This document shows positions 15,467 through 24,526 of a stretch of 64,000 nucleotides of DNA, piece by piece; the stretch's first letter is position 1, and the number at the start of each line of letters is the position of its first letter. A program made the translations under genes and the position numbers. Source of the DNA: DASZBX01 sp035943635 (GTDB lineage Bacteria; Actinomycetota; Actinomycetes; Streptomycetales; Catenulisporaceae); assembly GCA_035943635.1 (NCBI GenBank), contig DASZBX010000089.1, positions 1-64,000 on the forward strand. The letters run 5' to 3'. Under the pieces are notes generated by a model. The model was given only the letters and a program-made list of their open reading frames with translations. It did no database searches and was not told the DNA's origin.

Positions 15467-17014
15467 TTACCCCGAACGAGTGGCCTTGGGCGGGTTGACC
15501 AGCTCGTTCAGGTGCCAGGCGGACAGGGCGGCGAAGGGTAGTCCGGAGCCGGGCCGCGCGCTCGCGCCCACGTGGTGGAGCCCCGCGGCCGGCCGGGTGA
15601 TCGCGGACCGCAGGAGTACGGATTCCAGGTCGTTCGCGGCCGGGCCGTAGGCTGCGCCGCCGGGGGAGCCGGTGGCCGACTCACGGTCCGCCGGGGAGAT
15701 GAACCGGACCAGTTCGTGGCCGGTGGCGGTCTCGCCGCTGAGTATCCCGCGGTTGACCAGGCAGGCGGTGAGCGTGCGCGCGTAGCTCTCGGCCAGGCCC
15801 GGGGCTGTCCAGTCGAGTGCGCCCGGGCCGTTGCCGTGTCGAGCCGCGATGGTGTGCACGCTCCAGCACTCGGGCTGCTCGGCGGAGACGCACAGCCGGA
15901 TCGTCGGGTCCGCGACCGGGCGCGCGGCTTGGCCGAACACGTCCGCCAGCCGGGACTCGACCGCCGCCTTGTCATGGCCGGCGAAGTACACGGCCTCGTG
16001 CGGTTGCGCGGGCGCGCCGGGGACCCGCAACAGCACCGTGAAGAGTGAATGCGAGTAATCGGAGTGACTCGGGTAGCTCGAATGGCCGATGCCTGCGCGA
16101 GCCGAGCCGCCCGCGCCCGCGGTGAGTTCGGCCAACTGTGTGACGTCGGCGGCGACGATCACCGTGTCGGCCGGCAGCCGGGTGCCGTCGGCGAGAAGCA
16201 CGCCGTCCACCGACCCGTCCGCCGCCGTGCTGATCCGCACGGCCCGGCAGCCGAGCCGGAACGTGACGCCGCGGGCCAGTGCCCGCCGGTGCAGCGCCTC
16301 GGCCAGCGAGCTCAGGCCGCCGGCGATCCGCCAGGCCCCGAAGGCGAGCTCCAGGTAGGGCGCCATGGCCAGGATCCCGGGCGCGCGGCGCGGATCCGCC
16401 CCGGCGGCCAGGGCGTACTCGTCGAGCAGCAGGCCGAGCCGCGGGTCGTCGAACCAGGATTTCGCCAGTTTGCGCAGGTTCTTGCGCGGGGTCAGCACGC
16501 GCCGGTTGGCCCGGTCGGCGAGCAGGAACTGCAGGTCCCGGCCGGTTGCCCGCGGCGCCTCGAACCAGGCCGGGCGCAACAGTTCCCAGGCGGCCGCGCC
16601 GTGCTCGGTCACCCGCAGCCAGCTGCGCCCGGCGCCCGGGCCCAACGCCGCGTCGAAGCCGCGCAGCAGGCCGGACCGGGAGGAGTTGGGCAGGTCGAGC
16701 ACCGTTCCGTCCGCGAAGACGTGCCGCCGGACCGGATCGACCGGCCGCAGCTCGACGTTCTCCTCGAACGAGGCCTTCGCGGAGGCCTTGCGCGAACCGG
16801 TCTTGACGAACAGGTCCCGGTAGACGGCCGGCATGGTCAGCGTGTGCGCGCCGGTGTCGAAACCCTCCGCCGACGCCGCATCCCGGCCGGTGACCAGCGC
16901 GCCGCCGACCGCCGCGGCCTGTTCCAGCACGGTCACCGTGTTCCCGCCGCGGCTGAGCCGGGCGGCGGCGGCTAGCCCGGCCGCCCCCGCGCCAATGACA
17001 ACGATCTCTCCCAC
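15467..17014 (-). CDS. CrtI-like FAD-dependent desaturase/oxidoreductase
   Basis: 515 aa. The N-terminal dinucleotide fold VVIGAGAAGLAAAARLSRGG with the GG-x(6)-D-x-G extension (EGFDTGAHTLTMP) places it in the phytoene desaturase family. Central and C-terminal stretches fit too: WRIAGGLSSLAEALHRR, ADTVIVAADVTQLAEL and a C-terminal HHVGASARPGSGLPFAALSAWHLNELV (residues split across the G-x-G-L-P flavin contact). CrtI enzymes desaturate or saturate polyprenyl chains. The gene starts inside the end of the glycosyltransferase gene (43-bp overlap), so the two are translationally coupled. With the neighbouring prenyl synthase it may act on carotenoid- or menaquinone-like lipids, but phytoene synthase is absent. 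Confidence 0.82.
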   Translation of the reverse strand: MGEIVVIGAGAAGLAAAARLSRGGNTVTVLEQAAAVGGALVTGRDAASAEGFDTGAHTLTMPAVYRDLFVKTGSRKASAKASFEENVELRPVDPVRRHVFADGTVLDLPNSSRSGLLRGFDAALGPGAGRSWLRVTEHGAAAWELLRPAWFEAPRATGRDLQFLLADRANRRVLTPRKNLRKLAKSWFDDPRLGLLLDEYALAAGADPRRAPGILAMAPYLELAFGAWRIAGGLSSLAEALHRRALARGVTFRLGCRAVRISTAADGSVDGVLLADGTRLPADTVIVAADVTQLAELTAGAGGSARAGIGHSSYPSHSDYSHSLFTVLLRVPGAPAQPHEAVYFAGHDKAAVESRLADVFGQAARPVADPTIRLCVSAEQPECWSVHTIAARHGNGPGALDWTAPGLAESYARTLTACLVNRGILSGETATGHELVRFISPADRESATGSPGGAAYGPAANDLESVLLRSAITRPAAGLHHVGASARPGSGLPFAALSAWHLNELVNPPKATRSG

Positions 17015-17982
17015 AGTGCCGACATACTACGGCCCACCGTGGTCACCGCGACGGTGAAGGTGTCGGTCGGCGGCCCGGGCACGGCGTGGTCGACCGAGTC
17101 GGCCGGGACCGGCCGGGCCCCGGCCACCCGGGCCGCGGCCGGCCGGTTCGGGCCGAGCCGGACCGCCGGGATCACCCGGCGCGAGTCGGCGATCCCGACC
17201 CGGCCGGTGGCCCGGCGCACGATCCGCAGCAGGCAGAGCGGGTCCGGGTTGCCCGCCTCGGCCCGGTAGCCGCCGGCCCGCCAGTAGGCCGCGCAGTCCA
17301 CCGCCATGGTGAACCGGCCCGGGTGCTCGGCCAGCCCGCGCAGCACCGGGCCGATCAGGGTCCGGGCGACCGAGCCGCCGTCCGGCCCGGCCTCGCGCAC
17401 GCACTGCCCGGAGTCGAGGATCACCAGATCGAGGGACTCGCGGCGCAACAGCGCGGTGGCGGCGGCGGCCGCGCACGGGCCGAGCGGGGCGTGCGGATCG
17501 GCGAACAGGAGCACCTTGCCGCGGGCCGCCACGGCCAGCTGGTGCGCCTGGTGCGCGTGCCGGGACCAGCCGGCCGGCAGCGGCGCGGCGCAGTACATCC
17601 GGACCCGCTGGTCGTCGCCGAAACGGCGGCGCAGCTCCTCCCGGATCTGCTGCGGGCAGCCCTCGTCGAGCACCACCACGTCGATGTCGGCGACGGACCG
17701 CTGGGTCAGCGCCGCGTAGACCGCCGCGACCGCGCACTCCACGTCCTGGTCCGGTCCGAGCGGGAGCAGCACCGAGACCAGTTCGGCGGTGGCCGGCGGC
17801 CGCGGCGAGGCGGCGTGCAGGTGCAGCGAGGCGGGGGCGAGCGGCAGGTGGTGCGGCTTGGGCGCCCGCAGCGCGGCCGCGGCGAGCAGGCTCGCCGCCG
17901 ACACGGCCCACAGGGCGAAGGCGGGCACGGCCGCCAGGGTGCGGGGTCCGGATCCGGCGGTACGCGCAGAGGTGTGGGCCAC
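16972..17982 (-). CDS. Glycosyltransferase family 2-like protein with degenerate DxD
   Basis: 336 aa. An N-terminal hydrophobic segment (VPAFALWAVSAASLLAAAAL) precedes a GT-A-like fold: VSVLLPLGPDQD, DIDVVVLDEGCP, the acceptor-loop LPAGWSRHAHQAHQLAVAARG, and LLFADPHAPLGP where active enzymes such as HpnB/CrtQ types have a D-x-D (usually LLFxDADT). The second aspartate is replaced by histidine, so metal or nucleotide-sugar binding may be lost or altered. A GGAGG overlaps the GTG at 17982, leaving the start uncertain. It overlaps the CrtI-like gene by 43 bp and would be made together with it. Confidence 0.68.
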   Translation of the reverse strand: MAHTSARTAGSGPRTLAAVPAFALWAVSAASLLAAAALRAPKPHHLPLAPASLHLHAASPRPPATAELVSVLLPLGPDQDVECAVAAVYAALTQRSVADIDVVVLDEGCPQQIREELRRRFGDDQRVRMYCAAPLPAGWSRHAHQAHQLAVAARGKVLLFADPHAPLGPCAAAAATALLRRESLDLVILDSGQCVREAGPDGGSVARTLIGPVLRGLAEHPGRFTMAVDCAAYWRAGGYRAEAGNPDPLCLLRIVRRATGRVGIADSRRVIPAVRLGPNRPAAARVAGARPVPADSVDHAVPGPPTDTFTVAVTTVGRSMSALWERSLSLARGRPG

Positions 17983-18166
17983 CCTCCGAGCATCACCCCA
18001 ACTCCGGACCGCCGCAGCCCCAGCGCCCCGAATGGACGAGCGGCGCGCGGCGGGGGCGGCGCCGAACTGCGGCGGGAGACCGCGAGTCGGCGGCGCGGGA
18101 CCGTCGGCGGCGCGTCGTGGGACCTGCGGCTGCGCATCCGGCCTGGTCAGTCAGGATGAGGCCGGG

Positions 18167-18646
18167 TCAGGTGAGGCCGTCGAGCGGCACGTCGAAGCCT
18201 TCGACCTCGTCCCGGGGGATGATCGTCAACCAGGACTCTTGCACCGCCGACCACAGGGCTCGAACCAGGTGCCAGTCGACCGGTTCACCGGAGAGAGTGA
18301 TGGCTGCGGACACGTTCAGCCCAACGAGTCGGCTGCCGATCGGGTGATCCCGGTACGTCGCGGCCACCGACCGGAGCAGGTCCGGCCGGGTGTCGACCTC
18401 CGGGTGCACCGGCCGGGTCGGCCGCTGGGCCACGGCGTCCGGGCGATCCGCGGTCAGAGTGCCGTGGGTCCAGCCGATGCCGGGTCCGGCCGGCCGGTAG
18501 CGCGCGGCGCCGTCGGCGGCGGTCACCGCGGCGACGAGCTCGGCGACCACGTGATGGGCCACCGGATCCTTGCAGAGGCCGTACAAGATCAGGCGGTACG
18601 CCATCAGCCATCCACTCATCGTCGCGGCAGTCGTCACGGAACGCAT
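18167..18646 (-). CDS. Hypothetical protein, about 159 aa
   Basis: The frame contains a protein-like segment (SGWLMAYRLILYGLCKDPVAHHVVAELVAAVTAADGA) and a C-terminal part with balanced composition (LLRSVAATYRDHPIGSRLVGLNVSAAITLSGEPVDWHLVRALWSAVQESWLTII). I do not recognise a family. The start is unclear: ATGs at 18646, 18618 and 18603 are possible, and the frame stays open to 18997 with a composition that no longer looks coding. Two strong hairpins lie just upstream at 18734-18815. Confidence 0.5.
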   Translation of the reverse strand: MRSVTTAATMSGWLMAYRLILYGLCKDPVAHHVVAELVAAVTAADGAARYRPAGPGIGWTHGTLTADRPDAVAQRPTRPVHPEVDTRPDLLRSVAATYRDHPIGSRLVGLNVSAAITLSGEPVDWHLVRALWSAVQESWLTIIPRDEVEGFDVPLDGLT

Positions 18647-18733
18647 GGCCAGGGCTGGATGGTGACGGTCCGCAGACCGGAGACCAGGAGTCCGGGTAAT
18701 TCCGAGCTCTGGCGCGGCCGGGTGCCGGGCTCG

Positions 18734-18815
18734 TGGGCAGCCGCCCCCACGGCAGCTGCCCACGTCGCCCCTCGTCAGTTCACCAGGTTCCGCTCTCCCC
18801 AGCGGAACCTGGTGA
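18734..18815. terminator. Two consecutive strong hairpins
   Basis: GTGGGCAGC / GCTGCCCAC arms (about 18734-18764) are followed by a perfect 15-bp stem TCACCAGGTTCCGCT (18780-18794) / AGCGGAACCTGGTGA (18801-18815) with a CTCCCC loop. No T-run follows on either strand. They may end transcripts arriving from the lhr side or form a regulatory RNA; the flanks hold no clear gene. Confidence 0.55.
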
Positions 18816-19082
18816 CGCCGACCGCACCCCACCCGGCACCGGGCTCCCCACCCGGCTGTGTGAAACGGCGAGACCTGGTACTCCCCACCGATCCGGTTGA
18901 TCGCTTGCGCAGCCCACCCGGATCGCTTTCTCGTGGTCGTCCGATTCACCCAGTCAGACCAGCGACCCCCGGCAATGGTTGTGAGGACCCTTGTCACAGT
19001 TTCATAACGAGGTCAACGGTTTTTAAAGCCGCAGTACAGGGGCCTGGGGGAGCAGGGGTTAGGAGCGTAAAGGATCACTCGA
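18816..19082. other. Intergenic region after lhr
   Basis: No gene seen. The part 18990-19075 is A/T-richer than its surroundings (CAGTTTCATAACGAGG, GGTTTTTAAAGCC) and could carry a promoter for the minus-strand ORF below, but no consensus is convincing. Confidence 0.3.
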
Positions 19083-22000
19083 TCAGGTGGAACGGAGCCG
19101 TAACCCTTGCGGAGTCAGGGTGAACCCGGCTGCGGTCAGTGCATGCACGACTGCGGGCGACCCGCCCGAGGGCTCGATCGACAGCACCTGTGCGCCGTCG
19201 ATCGAGGTGACTGTCAGCGTGCCGATCCGTCCGGCGCGCACCGCGGCGGCCACTTCCTGCGCGGCGGCGGCCAGCGCGGACGGCGCGGCGGGCCAGGTCA
19301 GGACCGTGCGGCCGCCGCGTTCGAGGTAGAGCACGAGGTCGCCTTCGACGAGGATGACCAGCGCGCCCGCCTTGCGGCCCGGGCGGTGGCCTGGGCCGCC
19401 GGCCGAATCGTCCGCCGGACGCGCCGGCCACGACAGTGCCGCGCCGTAAGCATTCGCCGGATCGGCTGCGGCCAACAGCACGGCTTCCGGGCCGCCGGTG
19501 ACGGAGATCGTCTCGCGCTGAGCGCCGAACTCACTGATCTCGCCGAACCCATGGCCCTGGCCGTCGCGGGCGAACTCGCGCAGTCGGTCCACGGTCCCCG
19601 GCGCGCCGAACTGGGTCGCGCCGAGGCCTTCGGCGAAGTACCCGCGCCGGCACCGCCCGGCATCCTCGAACGCCGACAGGATCCGGTAGACCGCGCCGAA
19701 GCCGACGCCGAGCCGTTCCGCGCCGACGGAGCCCCGGGTGACCAGGCCATGTCGGTCCAGCAGCACCTCGCCGAGGATCTGAGCGCCGATCAGGCCGTCC
19801 GCGGTGGCGGCCGCCGGCAGACGTGACCACCGGCCGGTCGCGGTGGCCGGGGCCGGGGAACCGGGGCCGATCCCGGTGCGTAGGCCGACGGTCAGGCGCA
19901 GGCCCGCGTACCGGCCACGCGGCGCCGGGCGGGTGGCGGGCCGGTGGGTGGCGCGGCCGCCGGCGAGCAGGGCGCGGACCGGGGCGAAGGTGTCGTTCGT
20001 GACCCGGCCCGACCAGACCAGGTCCCAGAGCGCGGCCAGCACTGCGGCTTGATCGACCGGCGGTGTGCGATGGATATCGGCTCCGGCCTCGGATCTCATT
20101 CCGGAGTGCGGCCTGGAGGCCGGCCCGGCCGCCGGTGATGCCGCGGCCGGACCTGCCTCCAGTGTTGTGCGATGGATATCAGCCCCGGGCTCAGAGTGCG
20201 GCCCGGAAGTCGGCCCGGCTGCCGGTGACGCCGCCGCCGGACCCGCCTCCAGCAGCGATTGATAGAGATGTGAAAAGAAGACCGCCGCTTCGTCATCCAG
20301 AAGACTGAGCAGTGCCTCGTGCAGATTGACCGGCCCAGCCAACCCGGCCAGCAAACCCGGCTCCGCCAAGCCCGCCACCGGAGCCGGTTCGGGCAGTACG
20401 AACGGCGCGATCTCGGCCGGAGCCAGCACGACCCAGCCGTCATCAGCCGCCAGCGCCCCGGCACCCGCCCACACGACCTCCCCGCCCGCGGTCAGCTCGT
20501 CCAAGAAAGCCGGCCGATAGTCCTCCACCCGCGCCGGCAGGATCACCCGTTCGAGTGCCGAGGCGGGCACCGGGAAACCCGCCAGCTGCTCCACCGCCCG
20601 CAGAGTCCCGGCCACGCCGCCGCCCCGCCGCCCGGCCGACCCGATCCCGTGCCACGCGGGCAGGAACCTCGCCAGCGCGGCCGGCGCCACGGGCTCGGCC
20701 TGCCGACGCAATGCCGCCACGGCCCGGGCCTTGAGCCGGCGCAGCACCCGCGCGTCGCACCACTCCTCGGCCGCGCCGCCGTCCGGTCGGAACGCGCCGC
20801 GGACCACCCGGCCGTCGGCGGCCAGCCGGGCCAGCACCTCGGTCACCACGGCGGCGCCGAGGCCGAACCGCTCGGCGGCGGCCGCGGCCCGGAACGGGCA
20901 GTGCGTCCGCGCGTACCGGGCCAGCAGGTCGCCGAGGGGATCGGCGACCGGTTCGGCGAACGCCGCGGGCAGGTCCGGCGGCAGCTCGCAGCCGAGCGCG
21001 TCGCGCAACCGGCCGGCGTCCTCCACCGCGCTCCAGTGCTCGCGGCCGGCGATCTCGGCCGCGAACGCCCGGCGCTGCCCGGCCAGGTCCGCCAGCCATT
21101 CCGGCTCGGCCCCGCGTTCGCGCAGCTCGTCGATGGTCAGCGGGCCGAGCAGACGCAGCAGGTCGGCCGCGTCCTCGGCGCCGGTCGGCGGGCGCAGGTC
21201 GGATCCGGCCCGCGGGCGGCGTTGCAGGTCGTCCTCCAACTCGGCCATCGCCGCGGCGTCGAAGAGTTCGCGCAGTTCCGGCTGCCCGAGCAGCTGCGCC
21301 AGCAGGGTCGGATCGACGCTCAGCGCCGCCGCCCGGCGCTCGGCCAGCGGCGAGTCGCCCTCGTACAGGAACTGGGCCACGTAGCCGAACAGCAGCGACT
21401 TGGCGAACGGCGACGGCTCCTGGGTCTCCACGTCGACCAGCTGCACCCGCCGGGCCTCAATATCAGCCAGAAGGGTGATCAGACCGGGCAGGTCGAACAC
21501 ATCCTGCAGGCACTCGCGCAGCGTTTCGAGCACGATCGGGAACGAGCCGAACTTCGACGCCACGCTCAGCAGCCGGGCCGACCGCTGCCGCTGCTGCCAG
21601 AGCGGCACCCGCCGGTCCGGCCGTCGCCGCGGCAGCAGCAGCGCCCGCGCCGCGCACTCCCGGAACCGGGCCGCGAACAACGCACTGCCGCCGACCGCGT
21701 CGGTCACCAGCCGTTCGATCTCGTCCGCAGCGAACGTCACCAGATGCAGACCCGGCTGCGGAACGGTACGCAGAGCGAGCCCAGGCTGCTCGCCCGCCGA
21801 CGACGCCGACGACGAACCCGAACCGCCGGACCCGTCCGACCCGTCCGACCGGCCGAGGGAATCCACCGAACCCCCCGCCTCCACCGCCTCAAACCGCCCC
21901 CACTCCGCATCCGGCAGCCGCAGCACGATCCCGTCGTCACCGTGCATGACCTGCGGATCAAACCCATACACACTCTGCAACCGATCCGCGATCGCCAGCG

Positions 22001-24122
22001 CCCACGGCGCGTTGACCTGCGCCCCGAACGGCGAGTGCAGCACCATCCGCCAGTCGCCTAGCTCGTCCCGGAACCGTTCGACCACGATCGTCCGGTCGTC
22101 CGGCACCCGGCCGGTCGCGGCCCGCTGCTCGGCCAGATAGGCCAGCAGGTTGTCCGCGGCCCACTCGTCCAATCCGATCTCGCGCAGCCGTTCGCGCGCC
22201 TCGGCCGGGTCCGCGCCGGCCATCTCCCGGGTGAACGCGCCCAGCGCGCGGCCGAGCTCGACCGGGCGGCCGAGCATGTCCCCGTGCCAGAACGGCAGCC
22301 GGCCCGGCCGGCCGGGCGCGGGCGAGACCAGGATCCGGTCGTGCGTGATCTCCTCGATCCGCCAGGACGAGGTGCCCAGGGTGAACACGTCGCCGACCCG
22401 CGACTCGTAGACCATCTCCTCGTCCAGTTCGCCGACCCGGCGCGGGCGCCCGTTGCCCTCCCGCGCCCCGGCCAGGAACACGCCGAACAGGCCGCGGTCC
22501 GGGATCGTGCCGCCGGAGTTCACCGCCAGCCGGCCCGCGCCCGGCCGCGACTGCACCGTCCCGGTCGCCCGGTCCCAGACCAGCCTCGGCTTGAGTTCGG
22601 CGAACTCGTCGCTCGGATAGCGGCCGGAGAGCATGTCGAGCACCGACTCGAACACCTCCTCGGCCAGGGTGTGGAACGGCGCGGCCCGGCGCAGCACGGC
22701 CAGCAGCCGCCCGGTCTCCCACGGCTCCATCGAGGCCATCGCGACGATCTGCTGGGCCAGTACGTCCAGCGGGTTGCGGATCACCCGCAGCGCCTCGATC
22801 TGCCCGGACCGCATCCGCTGGGCCACCACCGCGGCCTGGACCAGGTCGCCGCGGAACTTGGGGAACAGCACCCCGGTGGACACCGCCCCGACCTGGTGCC
22901 CGGCCCGGCCGATCCGTTGCAGGCCGGCGGCCACCGAGGGCGGGGACTCGACCTGGACCACCAGGTCCACGGCGCCCATGTCGATGCCCAGCTCCAGGCT
23001 CGAGGTCGCCACCACGGCGGCCAGCGTGCCGGCCTTGAGCTCCTCCTCCACCTGCGCCCGCTGCTCCTTGGAGACCGAGCCGTGGTGCGCCCGGGCCAGC
23101 ACCGGCGGCGCGCCGAGCACGGACCCGGCCTCGCCCATCAGCTCGGCCGGCGGGCGGTGGGGGGTGACCGCCGGGACCCAGCCGAGCCGGGCGGCGTGGA
23201 TCTCGTTGAGCCGGTTGCACAGCCGCTCGGCCAGCCGGCGCGAGTTGGCGAACACCAGGGTGGAGGTGTGCTGGGTGATCAGCTCCTCGATCCGGGTCTC
23301 CACGTGCGGCCAGATCGAGGCCTGCCGGTCCCGGCCGGCCGGGTCGGACCGGTCCAGCTCGGTCAGGTCCGGCACCGGCACGACCACCCGCAGGTCGAAG
23401 CGTTTGCCGCTGGGCGGCGCGACCACGCCGGCCGGGCGGGCGCCGCCGAGGAACCGGGCCACCTCCTCGGCCGGGCGGACCGTCGCGGACAGGCCGATCC
23501 GCCGGGCCGGGCGTTCCAGCAGCTCGTCCAGCCGCTCCAGGCTGACCGCGAGGTGGGCCCCGCGCTTGGTCCCGGCCACGGCGTGCACCTCGTCCAGGAT
23601 CACCGTCTCGACCCCGGCCAGGGACTCGCGGGCCTGCGAGGTCAGCATCAGGAACAGCGACTCGGGGGTGGTGATCAGGATGTCCGGGGGCTTGCGCAGG
23701 AACTTGCGCCGCTCGGCCTGCGGGGTGTCCCCGGTGCGCAGCCCGATCAGCACCTCCGGTTCGGCCAGCCCGGCCCGCCGGGCCTCCTGCCGCAGCCCGG
23801 CCAGCGGCGCGCGCAGGTTGCGCTCGACGTCGACGCCCAGCGCCTTGAGCGGGGAGACGTACAGCACCCGGCAGCGGCGGACCGCGCTGTCCGGCGGCGG
23901 CCCGAAGGCCAGCCGGTCGAGCGAGGCCAGGAAGGCGGCCAGGGTCTTGCCGGAGCCGGTCGGCGCGACCACCAGCGTGTTGCGCCCCTCGGCCAGGGCG
24001 GCCCAGGTTCCGCGCTGGGCCTCGGTCGGCGCGTCGAAGGCCGCGGCGAACCAGCGCCGGGTCGGCTCGGCGAACCGGGCCAGAGCCGGGTCGGGCTGCG
24101 GGGACGGCGGACTGGCGCTCAT
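19083..24122 (-). CDS. lhr: Large ATP-dependent helicase Lhr
   Basis: 1679 aa superfamily 2 helicase of the bacterial Lhr (long) type, a 3'-5' DNA/RNA helicase linked to mitomycin C repair in mycobacteria. Motifs in order: Q-like FDAPTEAQRGTW, Walker A VVAPTGSGKTLAAFL (about residue 50), VSPLKALG, TTPESL, Walker B ILDEVHAV, motif III LSATV, then VFANSRR, ELGIDMGAVDLVVQVESP and QRIGRAGH. The WH and Lhr-core regions follow (DPLDVLAQQIV, FGAQVNAPWALAIADRL). The C-terminal third contains a 34-residue tandem repeat not expected in the family. The ATG at 24122 follows GGAAGG directly; the frame open to 24335 adds unconserved residues. Confidence 0.95.
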   Translation of the reverse strand: MSASPPSPQPDPALARFAEPTRRWFAAAFDAPTEAQRGTWAALAEGRNTLVVAPTGSGKTLAAFLASLDRLAFGPPPDSAVRRCRVLYVSPLKALGVDVERNLRAPLAGLRQEARRAGLAEPEVLIGLRTGDTPQAERRKFLRKPPDILITTPESLFLMLTSQARESLAGVETVILDEVHAVAGTKRGAHLAVSLERLDELLERPARRIGLSATVRPAEEVARFLGGARPAGVVAPPSGKRFDLRVVVPVPDLTELDRSDPAGRDRQASIWPHVETRIEELITQHTSTLVFANSRRLAERLCNRLNEIHAARLGWVPAVTPHRPPAELMGEAGSVLGAPPVLARAHHGSVSKEQRAQVEEELKAGTLAAVVATSSLELGIDMGAVDLVVQVESPPSVAAGLQRIGRAGHQVGAVSTGVLFPKFRGDLVQAAVVAQRMRSGQIEALRVIRNPLDVLAQQIVAMASMEPWETGRLLAVLRRAAPFHTLAEEVFESVLDMLSGRYPSDEFAELKPRLVWDRATGTVQSRPGAGRLAVNSGGTIPDRGLFGVFLAGAREGNGRPRRVGELDEEMVYESRVGDVFTLGTSSWRIEEITHDRILVSPAPGRPGRLPFWHGDMLGRPVELGRALGAFTREMAGADPAEARERLREIGLDEWAADNLLAYLAEQRAATGRVPDDRTIVVERFRDELGDWRMVLHSPFGAQVNAPWALAIADRLQSVYGFDPQVMHGDDGIVLRLPDAEWGRFEAVEAGGSVDSLGRSDGSDGSGGSGSSSASSAGEQPGLALRTVPQPGLHLVTFAADEIERLVTDAVGGSALFAARFRECAARALLLPRRRPDRRVPLWQQRQRSARLLSVASKFGSFPIVLETLRECLQDVFDLPGLITLLADIEARRVQLVDVETQEPSPFAKSLLFGYVAQFLYEGDSPLAERRAAALSVDPTLLAQLLGQPELRELFDAAAMAELEDDLQRRPRAGSDLRPPTGAEDAADLLRLLGPLTIDELRERGAEPEWLADLAGQRRAFAAEIAGREHWSAVEDAGRLRDALGCELPPDLPAAFAEPVADPLGDLLARYARTHCPFRAAAAAERFGLGAAVVTEVLARLAADGRVVRGAFRPDGGAAEEWCDARVLRRLKARAVAALRRQAEPVAPAALARFLPAWHGIGSAGRRGGGVAGTLRAVEQLAGFPVPASALERVILPARVEDYRPAFLDELTAGGEVVWAGAGALAADDGWVVLAPAEIAPFVLPEPAPVAGLAEPGLLAGLAGPVNLHEALLSLLDDEAAVFFSHLYQSLLEAGPAAASPAAGPTSGPHSEPGADIHRTTLEAGPAAASPAAGPASRPHSGMRSEAGADIHRTPPVDQAAVLAALWDLVWSGRVTNDTFAPVRALLAGGRATHRPATRPAPRGRYAGLRLTVGLRTGIGPGSPAPATATGRWSRLPAAATADGLIGAQILGEVLLDRHGLVTRGSVGAERLGVGFGAVYRILSAFEDAGRCRRGYFAEGLGATQFGAPGTVDRLREFARDGQGHGFGEISEFGAQRETISVTGGPEAVLLAAADPANAYGAALSWPARPADDSAGGPGHRPGRKAGALVILVEGDLVLYLERGGRTVLTWPAAPSALAAAAQEVAAAVRAGRIGTLTVTSIDGAQVLSIEPSGGSPAVVHALTAAGFTLTPQGLRLRST
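20064..20267. repeat. 102-bp tandem duplication inside lhr
   Basis: TGTGCGATGGATATC recurs at 20064 and 20166, and the following bases, including GCCGGCCCGG and the GGACC(T/C)GCCTCCAG ends, also match. The in-frame unit encodes LEAGPAAASPAAGP plus a GADIHRT ending in both copies. It expands a flexible linker between the Lhr C-terminal modules without breaking the frame. Confidence 0.8.
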
Positions 24123-24245
24123 CCTTCCAGCATGACGGGTCCGGCCCGCGAAGGGGTGTGGGCCGGACTGCTCCGTCGCCGGGTCCGGCCCGGCTGACCG
24201 GCGCGGAACGTCCGCCCGACCGTCCGGCGGGACGCCCGGATGGCG

Positions 24246-24251
24246 GATAAT
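24246..24251 (+). promoter_or_regulatory. -10 box of the DUF3046 gene (leaderless)
   Basis: GATAAT ends six bases before the GTG at 24258; no ribosome site intervenes. Confidence 0.4.
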
Positions 24252-24257
24252 GGTCTG

Positions 24258-24437
24258 GTGCGATTGACGGTGTTCTGGGAATTGATGACCGAGCGGTTCG
24301 GCCGGGCGTATGTGGACAGCTTCGCCCGCGACCACGTGATGAGCGAGCTCGACGGGCGTACCGTCACCCAGGCCCTGGCCGCCGGGGTCGGGGCCAAGGA
24401 GGTCTGGGGCGCCGTCGTGCGGGCCACCGCGCCCTGA
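24258..24437 (+). CDS. DUF3046 family protein
   Basis: 59 aa, matching the small actinobacterial DUF3046 family end to end: RLTVFWELMTERFG, then RDHVMSELDGRTVTQALAAGV and KEVWGAVV. The family has no known biochemical role and is often found near recombination genes; here it is divergent from the lhr helicase with a 135-bp shared promoter region. The GTG was chosen because family members begin at M/V-R-L-T and a -10 box lies just upstream; the in-frame ATG at 24240 overlaps that box. Confidence 0.88.
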   Translation: MRLTVFWELMTERFGRAYVDSFARDHVMSELDGRTVTQALAAGVGAKEVWGAVVRATAP

Positions 24438-24526
24438 GCGCCGAGCGCGGCGTCAGGGCAGGTCGGGGCCACGTTCGCGGATCGAGCCGGGCTGATGCCG
24501 CGCCCGCGGCGCCGGTATTGCCGGTA

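Noticed and set aside
18646..18997. Upstream extension of the 159-aa hypothetical protein to 276 aa
   Set aside because: The extension spans two strong hairpins and its residues (Arg/Gly/Cys-rich) do not look like protein.
22284..24197. 637-aa plus-strand frame opposite lhr
   Set aside because: It is a shadow of the helicase gene with no protein-like features.
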